From NCBI GenBank assembly GCA_026545765.1, contig JAIFAC010000266.1:1-64000 (forward strand): 64,000 nucleotides of DNA, in the 5' to 3' direction. Positions 25,291 to 35,542 of the stretch are shown here, in pieces. Under the pieces are notes generated by a model. That model saw only the letters and a list, made by a program, of their open reading frames with translations, had not been told where the DNA came from and did no database searches. Source of the stretch: Plantago major (lineage: Eukaryota; Streptophyta; Magnoliopsida; Lamiales; Plantaginaceae). Numbering within the stretch: the first letter of the stretch is position 1; every line of letters begins with the position of its first letter. The position numbers and the translations under genes are program-made.

Positions 25291-27157
25291 CGAGCAATGT
25301 CAGTCGATTGGTCTCGAACTTGTGAAGTTTCCATGCGCTGGTCTTGTTGTTCTTGGACCACTTCTTTGTTGGAAGTTTCTGTACTTGACCTTTCCCGAGT
25401 ATGCAACTCGCTTGCCTCCCTAGTTGATCATTCGGTAGATGTCTCATTGATCCTCTCATCGAGTTGGGGAACCCGCTCTTTGCGTGATTTTCTTCAAGAA
25501 TGAAAGATGCCGTATCTGTAACTCAAGTACCATTTCAAAGAATGTCCACATCCGGCGCTGTGGTTGTTGTGCTTGAGATGCACTATCGAGTCGAGGCAAT
25601 GGCAGTATCCTCCAACACTAGTGTATCACTCATCAGAGCATCTTCAATATGCTTCAGTCTTTCCTGTTCTGATGGTGTAATTTGTCCAGTGACCTTGGAC
25701 ACAGTTGCTTGTTCAGAAACCTTTGAAACAGATGCTTGTTCAGCAACCTGTGGTGTAGGTTCTTCTTCAGATACCTCTACACTAGTTACTTTTTCAGTAA
25801 CCTTAGCCATTTTTGATTTCTCTAGGGCTTCAGAGATGACTAAATCATCATCTTCATCGTCAAAGCTCTCATCAGCATTAGGAACTGATTGTCCATAATC
25901 CCCGGCAGCTTCGCAGATAGGGCTAGGTATCTATTACTACTTTCTTTAGCAGCATTGATAAGTTTATCAGCAAGGCTTTTGGCAGTGGTTTTGACATTTC
26001 TGAAAGCACTTTCTCTTGCTGAGTCTACTTGTTCAGTAGTCGATACCTCTTTTGCAGCATTGATGAGTTCATCTGCAGTGGCGGCAGGTATCTGGGAATC
26101 GACAACCACAATGGGTGTGTCTTCTGCTTTGCCAGCAGACTTCTTTCGTGAAGTTCTGGGCTTTTTGGTTGCAACCTTTCCCTCAGATACCTCTTCAGTC
26201 TTTCGCTTCTTGAACCTTTCGAGATCCAAGAACCTTTTTCATCAAGTTCAGATACTCATATTTGTAGAGTAGGTTATTGTTATATGTCACCTTCTCTCGA
26301 GCTCAATGCCAAGCTTCTCCAAAGAAGTAGCATATCTTTAGACCATAGCTCACTGTGGCCTTTATCTCAAAGAAGTCCCTTAGCGATTTTAGGCTCAAAG
26401 CCTTCAATCTTTTCACAAACTTCATAAAGGCGTACTTGCCCCAATTGAAAGGGTTTTCCAGCCTTTTGTCTTGTTGTTGCAACAAGAACATCATCTTCCA
26501 GCGATCTTGGCTTATCTGGTCAGCACCTCCTTGTAGACCATCAAAGCATATGTGAAGAATGCATGCCAACACATCCCAGTGAACTAACAGATGTGTGGTT
26601 CTGATGTCAACAAGCTTAAAATCAGTGGGTGTATCTTGTTTATCAGTGTCACACACACCTCTTTAAAGCTCTTTTACACCTTCAAGGAGATCTTCATCCT
26701 TGGTGTCTATTTCAAAATCCTTTCCAAAATTTTGAAGATCAAACAACTTACAGAAAGTTGTTAAGTCCAAAAGGATTTCCTTTCCTTGGACCTTAGTCTT
26801 TACAGACACTATTGCAGTGCCTTCAGAAACACAAGATATAATCCTGGAGTTGTTATAGAATTCTAATACATCTAGTGAAGAAACTCCACTGGGAAGAGCA
26901 GATAGAAAACCCTTGATTTGTGCCTTTTCAAGCATGTCAAGAATTAGTTTCCTATCGGCTTGGTTTTCAACAGCAGCCGTGAGGTACTCCTCAATCATGG
27001 CACCACCCCAAATCATCCTGTGATTTGAAGTCCAATGATCGAGATTAAAGTCTCCTACCAATCGATTGTTCACTATAACCAACTCTGGTGCTTGCTTTTC
27101 AGCAGTACCAGTGGTAGAAGATTGGGATTTCTGGGTAGACGAATGCTTAGGAGCCAT

Positions 27158-28000
27158 CTCTTTATATAGTACAAGTGTTTGAAAGTCTGAAAGAGATTTG
27201 GGTGAGAGATTAGTGATTCTTTGCAGAAAAACTAACAAAGATTTGCAGAGGTTGAAGAAATGGTTTTTGCTATTTTTGTGTAAGGCAAAATGTGGGATTA
27301 GGCGAAAGTAATTTCTTTTGCCAAAATCCTATATATAGCAACGTAATTCTAACAAACATATACATACAAATTGGTTTTGTATGTACGTATCTGTGAATTG
27401 CAGTAAGGCGTGGGTAAAAGTTTGTTCGACATTAAATGCATAGTGGACCACGTCTGAATTTCAATAGTTCACTTCTTGCAGAGAATTAATCTTCGCCGTT
27501 AAGATCAATCGCCCATTTTATCAAGGGTCACCATTGCTTCTTCAGCAATGATCACAATCAACAATTGTAATTGTGCCCATTTAATGAATTTTGGCTATTA
27601 GCTATCTGAGTCACGTTTCTGTGTGAATGAGAATACTGTTTGTATCTGAGTCTATCTCATACTTGTTGTCTTTTCACAGTTTTACACAAAGATAGAAATA
27701 ATACAAATTTCAAGATAGTAGTCGATGTAGACAACAGTACTATTCTTTTGTGTTCCCTCGAAAGTGATCTAGATATCCGAGTACCGCCTCGTAAATCTTC
27801 AAATAGCCATTTTACCCTTTAGCCTTTGGTTTCTGGATACCCGTTCCAGATTCCTCTTCTCTGGATACCCGTTCCAGATTCCTCTTTTCTGGATACTCGT
27901 TCCAGATTCCTTTTCTCTCTCCTTTGATATCTTCTTCAGATATTTGAACTTTTTCAGTTCTTTGGTAGCTCCATTAGTCCAAGACTATGTCTTAAGGCTG
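27158..28000 (-). other. Spacer between pol and aORF, element B
   Basis: Non-coding. Contains a TATA-like CTATATATAG at 27329-27338 on the minus strand upstream of the aORF start, and a 28-29 bp triplicated repeat at 27832-27912. Confidence 0.55.
27832..27912. repeat. Tandem repeat, about 28 bp x 3, in the B spacer
   Basis: Three units containing CTGGATACCCGTTCCAGATT (the third with ACTCG in place of ACCCG), head to tail. The related spacer in A carries looser versions of the phrase. Confidence 0.85.
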
Positions 28001-28009
28001 AGAATCTAC

Positions 28010-31000
28010 TTTCTTGTAGTGGCTTAGTGAAGATATCTGCAAGTTGGTCCTCAGTGCCAATCTTGAGTATCTCTATATTGCCTTTTTCAACATGGTCTCT
28101 GGTGTCTAACATCAATGTTCTTTGTTCTTACATGAAAATTAGGATTCTGAGTTATGGTAATAGCACTTGTGTTTTCACAAAAAATGGGAGTTTTCTCTTC
28201 ATTGAGTCCATAGTCTCTGAGTTGTCGCTGTATCCACAATTTCTGTGAAGCACAACACCCAACAGCAATATATTTAGCCTCTGTGGTAGATGTAGCGATT
28301 GAATTTTGTTTCTTGCTGAACCAAGATATCAATCTAGCACCAAGAAATTGACAAGTTCCTGGGGTGCTTTTTCTATCAAGTAATGATCCAGCAAAGTCGG
28401 CATCTGAATAGCCAACTAAACTCAATCCACTGTCTTTTGGATACCACAATCCAACTTCTACAGTACCTTTTACATACCTCAATATTTTCAAGTGAAGTTG
28501 TAGTGTGATTGCATTGGGTTTGTCTGAAATCTAGCACACACTCCAACTACATATTGAATATCAGGTCTACTTGCAGTGAGGTACAGTAGAGACCCAATCA
28601 ATTTCCTATACTTGTGTTCTTCAACACTCTTGTTAGATTCAGTATAGGTCATTTTGGTTCTAATGCTCATTGGTATCTTAGCATTCTTTTCAGAAGGCTT
28701 TGGATTAAACATGTTGAGCATGTCCTTTACATACTTTGTTTGACTAATGAATATTCCATCATTGAGTTGTTTGACTTGCAGCCCTAGGAAGTAATTTAAT
28801 TCTCCCATCATGCTCATCTCAAATTTACATTTCATGAGTTCAGCAAAGTCTTCACAAAGTTTCTTGTCTTTAGATCCAAATATAATGTCATCAACATATA
28901 CTTGAACTAAAAGTAGTTTCCCATCATGGTTTAATGTGAAGAGTGTTTTATCAACATCTCCTTTCTTGAAACCACTTTCTAGTAGGTATCTGGCCAATGT
29001 ACCATACCATGCTCTTGGAGCTTGTTTCAAATTACATCTGAGCTTTCTCGCTTATAGACCATCCTACTTTCTAAGGAAACTTCAAAACCTGGTGGTTGCT
29101 CAACATAGACTTCCTCAACAAGTTCACCATTTAGGAATGCACTCTTGACATACATTTGATAAACTGTAAAGTTATTATGAGCTGCAAAGGCTAGAAAGAG
29201 TCTTATTGCATCCAATCTTGCAACTTGTGCATAAGATTCATCAAAATCTAGTCCTTCAGTCTGGGTGAATCCCTTGGCAACCAACCTAGCTTTGTTTCTG
29301 GTTATTCACCAGATTCATTCATTTTGTTTTTGAAAATCCACTTGGTTCCGATTACAGATATTCCGTCAACAAATGGAACCAGTTTCCAGACATTGTTTCT
29401 CTCAAACTGATCCAACTCTTCTTGCATTGCAGAGATCCAATCTTGATCCTTTAATGCTTCTTCTATAGTTTTTTATTCAATATTTGATATGAAACATCCA
29501 TAGAGACAATTTGCATTTTCAGCGATTGTTCTTCTAGTTCTAACTCCTTGGTCTATGGGACCAATCACATCATTTGCAGGATGATTTCTTATCCATTTCA
29601 TAATGGGTTTTGAACTAGTAGGATCAATATCATTTTGATTTGAGTGTGAATCAATATGATCTTGATGGGATACTTGTACAGTATCTGAGATATCTGACAG
29701 ATGGGAAATGCCATGGATATCTGACACTTTTCAGTGTTAGGGATATCTGGATCTTGCATTTCAGCAAACTCATTTTCAGACACCTCTACATGATGAAGGT
29801 TCTCAGTAACCTGTTCCATTTCTGGAATTCTCATAGGAAATTCTTCATCATGTCTTAGAGTCATCTGGTTGTTACTAAGCAATGGTTGCTTTTCATCGTC
29901 AGACTCATCCTCTAATTGAATAATAGAGTTGTTCCTTTTGAGGATCCTTTTTCAGAATCTTTGATCATGAGTTCTTTGAACCTATCTGAGAGATCATCAT
30001 TCAAGGTTACTTTCTTGTTTCCTTCATAGAATACTACATGAACGGATTCCTCAATCTTTTGCGATCTTTTGTTGTAGATTCTATAGGCTTTGCTATTTAG
30101 AGAATAATACTCCTTCATCTGCCTTCGGTTGAAATGTTCTCAAGTACTCTTTTCCATTGTTAAGAACGAAACATCTGCAACCGAACACTCTTAGATGTTT
30201 GATACTAGGGGGTCTACCAATCAAAAGCTCATAAGGAGTTTTGTCATGGTGTTTGTTAATCAGACATCTATTTTGAGTGTAGCATGCTGTGTTTACAGCT
30301 TCAACTCAATAGATTTCACTTATTTCAGTGTCAGCAAGCATTGTTCTTGCTGCTTCTTTCAGGGTCCTATTCTTTCTTTCAGCAACACCATTTTGTTGTG
30401 GTGTCCTTATAGAAGATAGTTGATGTTGTATACCTTTGCAGGTACAAAATTCTTTTATGTACAGGTTCACAAACTCAGTACCATGGTCTGTTCCGATTAC
30501 AAATACCTTGTCATTTTTCATGACTTCGAGCTTATTCAGCAAGTTGGGTATCTCAACCCTTGCATCAGATTTGTGTTTGAGAAAGACAACCCAAGTGAAT
30601 CTTGAGTAATCATCAACGACAACCAGACCATACTTCTTTCCTGCATAACTAGTTACAGAGGATTCAAAAAGATCCATATGTAACATTTGCAGTGGCCTTT
30701 CACTGGAATGTCTAGTTTTAGACTTGAAAGATGTTTTGGATTGTTTTCCCATTTGGCAAGCTGAGCATACACCTTTTTTTCTATATGCCATTTTGGGTAA
30801 ACCAACCACCAACTCTTTCTTGGCTAGCTTGTTCAGAGTTTTGAAATTCATGTGACTCATTCTTTTATGCCATAGCCAATTTTCTTCAGTGTGGCCAGAT
30901 TGACTCACCATGAGACATTCTTCAGTTGTGGCGGATGCTCAATCATCAACATAAAGATTTCCTTTACGCCTTGCAACCAAGACTGTCTGCTTTGACTCAT

Positions 31001-31265
31001 TGTCAATCACTTTACATAGTGTTGACTTGATCTTGACAGTGTACCCTTTGTCTACTAATTGACTCATGCTTAGGAGATTATATTTCAATCCCTTTACATG
31101 TAGTACTTCAGAGATTGTAAGGATTCCAAACTTCAGATTGCCAAATTCTATGGTTGGATTTTCATCTCCTCCAGCAAACCTGATAATTGGTCCATCATTA
31201 CACATTCTATAGTTAATCAGATTTGCTTTGTCTCCTGTCATGTGCTTCCCACATCCACTATCAAA
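28010..31265 (-). pseudogene. pol of element B (protease, integrase, RT, RNase H)
   Basis: Copia pol in reading order on the minus strand. Protease active-site type DSGCGKHMTG at about 31262-31233. Integrase has its HHCC region (KRMSHMNFKTLNKLAKKELV, ACQMGK) and core VVVDDYSRFTWVVFLK, then QQNGVAERKNRTLKEAARTM (about 30911-30306). Reverse transcriptase has [20 protein letters not shown] (29284) and YVDDIIFGSKD (about 28895). RNase H shows SDADFAGSLLDRKSTPGTCQ (about 28400). Domains are well preserved but lie in several frames; a fossil. Confidence 0.9.
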
Positions 31266-31315
31266 ATGCCACTTTGGATTAGTCTTTGGAGTGTTCGCAC
31301 AAACAGAAATGGATA

Positions 31316-33822
31316 TTAGGTTCTCATACCAACAATGGAACCAACTGGACTAAAGAATCTTCCAGTAGGAATCCATTTTTGAATGAATTTCTTAGGAGCA
31401 TTCTTTTGTCTAATTGGAACATAAGGAGGAATTCTAGTTAAATGATTAGTATTATTGTTATCAAGAACTATTTTCTTCCTTGGTGTGTTCTTTGGTACTC
31501 CATTTGGTGCTTTCAGATACCTGTCAGGTTTCTGAGTCTGCTTCTCAGCAAACTTAGCTTTCCTTGCCAGATTTCTTCTAGCCCTGGCATTTAGATTTTC
31601 AGTGGCTTGACTCATCTTCCACTTCTGATAATTGTCGTGACTAATTCTAGCCTTTAACCATCATTCTTGCTCTTGTTTGTACTCACGAGCAAGTTGTTTC
31701 CCGATAGCTTTATAGCCAATACCATTTCAAGCACCTGTGTCGTCGAGATCTTTCCTCGTGACTTTGCTAGTCTCTGGGTAATCTTTTTTCTTTCCAGAAA
31801 ACGTGACATAGGAGAAGTTGTCAGCTCCTGCAATTCTTCCTTTCTGAGAGACATAGCACTGAGGGTGATTGCACTTTTCTGTGTTATGTTTCTTTTCAGA
31901 AACATTCCCAACAGTTTTCCTTGGGACTTGTTTTTTCCACAAAGGTTTGGTCGCAACTGCCTTTCCTTTGTTAACAACCTTAGCTTTCTGACCGATACTG
32001 TAGGTTGTTTGGGAACCAACTTGCTGAGCACTGACAAATGTTCGTCTTTCATCATTCTTATTCAGAGTGGTAGAACTGTCTGTTTGTGTGTACAGCCCAA
32101 GTCCTCTCTTTTCTGAAGGATCTCTTAAATAAGATTGTACTTCAGTAAGAGTGTCACTAGCTTTGGCATAAGATTGAAAAGATAGTTCTTTCTTTTTGAG
32201 TTCTTTATTCTCAGAAAGAAGTTCTTCACATTTATTTTGAAGATTGGCCAATGCTTCTTTATGTGACTTTTCAGTCTCAGATATCTAAGCCTTGAGAAAT
32301 GCATTTTCAGCATCCCTTTTCTCAGATATCTTAAGTATTTGTGAATTTTCCTTTACAAGAGAATTCTTTTCTTCTTCAAGGATCTCTGCTCTAGCTCGGA
32401 CCATCAGAAATTCTCTTTCGTAGAGATCAAGTTCTCTTCTGAGATGTTCCAGATCTTTGATTCCTTCCTCATCACTTTCGTAAGTATAACAAGAAGTATG
32501 TGTTACCTCATCAGCCATTAGACAAGGTTCAATGTTGGAGATATCTGGAAAGATTTCTTCAGCCATTCCACACACTTCTTTCTTCTTTTGACCAAAGCCA
32601 ATCACTTCATGAGAAACACCATATATTTCTGGAGAAGGCAGTGTGGAATCATCTGAATCTTCATCCTCAGAATCAGACTCAACATCTAGAGCATCCAGTT
32701 GGAGTAGAATCTTTTTCCTTTCTTCAGTGAGCATAGCTTTTTGACTTCTCTTGCAGTTTCTTCTATCTTTCTTGTCACCTGTCTTTAGTTTGTTGAAGGC
32801 AGGGCAATCCTTCTTGAAATGACCAGGTTTCTGACAATAGAAACAGATATCGTTTCCGATTTCTGCTTCCTCAGTACTTGATGCTTTCTGAGCCGGCTTG
32901 TTTAGTGATCTTTGCATATTTTTGTACTGGTGATAGTTTGAGCCTAGATGCTTTTTCAGCTTCTCTTTGGCTTTTCTTCTCTCAATTTCTCGACTGACAT
33001 ATTTTCTCATTTGCTTTACAGCAAGAGCTTCCTCAGTCATCTCCTTGCCTTCTTTCTTTTCAGAAGTTCCTTGAGCAACTAGAGCAACATTCTGCAACTT
33101 TTCAGTTGTTTGTTCTCTTTGAGTTGTCTCATAGTCAACAGTGGCAAGGTGAGAGAAAAGTTCCACTGGAGTGATATCTGGCATTCCTTGGTTAAAGTAG
33201 AAAAACTTTGTGTGCTCCCAGTTATGATTTAGACTTCTCACAATAGTCTTAATCTTTTCTGACTGGGTATATCTATTACTTTCACCAAGTGCAGCCATGT
33301 CACTCATAAGTGTTGTAAATCGGAAATCTAGTTCTTCAAGAGTCTCTGTGGGACCTTGTTTAAAGTTTTGGAATTTGAGCTTCAAAACTTCGAACTTATT
33401 TTCCTTCGTTTTCATCCGACACAGATTTCTTCAATCAGTTGCCAGGCCACTTTCGCCGTTTTTGCACCCCACAGTTTACACTGTATGTGCTCTGGAGTAG
33501 AACGTATGATGATATTGCAAGCCTAACCATCCAGTCGATTTCTCTTGGCATCTTCCGATGTCCAGAGCTCTCTGGGCTTTGGTTCGTAAATAACTTGGTA
33601 GGGTCTCCCACCGTTGATGCATCTGCATGAAGACCCATCGCTTTGTTCTCTGTCTCTATCATTACAAACCTCTATGACTTGCTTGAGTTGTTGAATGACT
33701 ATTGGGCCATTCTTTATCACATCGATCATTTCGTCACTGATGGCTTCTAGGTGGAGCATCATGTTGTTCTTCCATTTCTCATAATTCTCTGGCTTGAGAA
33801 TTGGGGCGTCACTTAAAGACAT
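31316..33822 (-). pseudogene. gag of element B
   Basis: Starts MSLSDAPILKPENYEKWKNN at 33822, the usual opening of SIRE-type copia gag, followed by TETLEELDFRFTTLMSDMAA and a zinc knuckle CFYCQKPGHFKKDCP (about 32846-32802). Beyond it is a long Glu/Lys-rich coiled-coil tail (32480-32150). Broken in a few places. Confidence 0.88.
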
Positions 33823-33927
33823 TCTGCAGTAAACACACTAACCAAACAAATCAAGTGTAGGTGAAAAACAGTTAGTGGGCACTTATCTGGGATCTAGGTT
33901 CAGTGCAGAAGGCTTTGGGAACCTCCC

Positions 33928-33939
33928 GCTCTGATACCA
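33928..33939 (-). promoter_or_regulatory. Primer binding site of element B
   Basis: The + strand reads GCTCTGATACCA, the reverse of TGGTATCAGAGC. It lies two bases from the LTR, as in A. Confidence 0.9.
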
Positions 33940-33941
33940 CT

Positions 33942-35542
33942 TGTTGGTCCAGATAACGGCAAAGTAAAAGACTAGAGGGGGGCGTGAATAGTCTTTTAAA
34001 ACTATTGTCGATAAGCATAGTTTCTCAGATATCTGTGAGGATATCTGATTCTTAATTTCAGAGAGCGGAAGACTTTTCTGTGATAAGTGCACGTGCTCAG
34101 CAAGATAGGTGTAAATACTTTGCAAGGTAAATAAACCAAGTAATAAATGCAGAAAGTAAATAACACAAGTCTTTTTATAGTGGTATCTGAAGGTGGCGTA
34201 ATCCTTCAACTAATCCACTTCGGCCTTTCTCAGACCTAGAATCCACTAAGACAGATAATTGAGGTAACCTTACAAGTATCTTCTCTCGATTCCTAAATAC
34301 ACTAGGTTCCCAACCAAGTGTTCCCCCTGAGTTATTCCCCGGCTTTCTCAGCCAAGTACTTCCTGTACTCAAAAACCTCTTTCCTGGAGTTGTTCCTTAG
34401 TTTCCCAAACTAAGTACTTCATGTACTCCACGCCGATTAAGGTGTTGGTTACGGTAGTTTGTCAGGTGAGCTTTTTTTTTTTAATAACTTGTTCAGTTAA
34501 GCAGATAGCTCTATGAATCAAGTATACTTTAATACACTTTTCAATGTATGGTATCTTGTTCTTTACTGACCCAAGTCTATGATAAGTGTTCAAGAGAATG
34601 AATCTCAGATATGAAATCTTAGTTCAATTCCTTCACAGATAACAATGCTTGTTAAGGATCAGGACACTTAGAACTTTTGTGCTACTTAGAATCAAGAGCT
34701 TTGGTCGCAACAGAAAGCTTGAAGGTAAGTAGTATGCTTGAGAGTTTGAAAGATAGTGTTCAGTGTTCTTGGTGTAAGTTCTGTGTTCTAAGGTGTGTTC
34801 TCAAGCAGTCTAAGTGTTGATATTTATAGATGAATTTGAGTGTCGTTTGAATAGTATCCGTTAGGCTTAAATCAAATTCAAACTATTGATATCTGAGTAT
34901 AGTACTGTAGTACGTTTGTCTTCTTCTTCAGAAGCTACCATTTTTGTTCAGACAATTCTGTCCGCGCATTCAATGCATTGTACTATACTTTGTCCTGTAG
35001 TGCCAACGGAACTATGCATTGTATCAGAGATCTTATACTATTAGAGTTCTCTGAAGCTTTGCACGTCCTTTTCCAGAGATTATCACAACTCCAGGTACCA
35101 CTTGTTGAAACAACTTGTTATAATATATTTCTTTTCAGAAACATATTTTTTGTCCAAGGTATCTGAGTGTAGATATCTGTGGGCACTTTCCTCCTTTTAT
35201 TTCTCAGATATCTTTTGCAACACTGTTTATTTAAAAATGCTTGTGTCTTCAAGATATCTAGTCATAGGTATCTGAAAACCCTTGTCTTCAGCAATCTTCT
35301 GCAGTCTTCAAATCTTCAAATCCGTTAAACTTTTCCTGCTGGATGCCTTCTTCTTGGTCTTCTTTAGAGGAATAAAAATTACATTCAGAGACCTAACATC
35401 CTATACAAGATTTTGCTAGACTATCATACTTAGTGAGTTTCCTCTTTTACAGTGTTCAAGTGAACCAAGAGTACTAACCACCTTTCTGAGCTAAGATAAG
35501 TCATTAGGTTGCTGATCAAAATCTAAACAGAGAATCCTAACA
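33942..35542 (-). repeat. 5' LTR of element B
   Basis: 1,601 bp, minus-strand start TGTTAGGATT and end CCAACA. It has a 6-G run near the gag side where other LTRs here have 11-14 bases of the same homopolymer. Confidence 0.9.

Larger units (their letters stand above)
21940..27157 (-). pseudogene. Additional ORF (aORF) of element B
   Basis: Begins MAPKHSSTQKSQSSTTGTAE at 27157. Order on the minus strand: an N-terminal globular region (27157 to about 26300; EYLTAAVENQADRKLILDML, KDFEIDTKDEDLLEGVKEL) resembling plant 'putative transposon protein' ORFs; a Lys/Ser/Thr-rich linker with ADELINA repeats (26230-25850); a Pro/Glu/Ser-rich middle (25200-24700); a Glu/Gln/Leu coiled coil (about 24010-23830); a poly-Glu run (22796-22850); and a conserved C-terminus (22490-22000; YRCINQKNGYWILELKHLLL). 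One intron-like segment is kept at 25213-25290. No reverse transcriptase or other known enzyme motif. Role unknown; a fossil with several breaks. Confidence 0.6.
19968..35542 (-). mobile_element. Copia LTR retrotransposon B, same family as A, nested inside A
   Basis: 15,575 bp on the minus strand with two complete LTRs (5' LTR 33942-35542, 3' LTR 19968-21532), primer site 33928-33939, gag, protease, integrase, RT, RNase H, a long additional ORF and a polypurine tract (21533-21547). AAAAG duplications flank it. It is the most complete family member here, with most domains readable, but it is not whole: about ten or more breaks. Being inside A, it is the younger insertion. Confidence 0.92.

Noticed and set aside
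21940-27157. Calling the accessory ORF an envelope gene
   Set aside because: Position fits, but no signal peptide, membrane span or cysteine-rich ectodomain can be seen; it is left as an ORF of unknown function.
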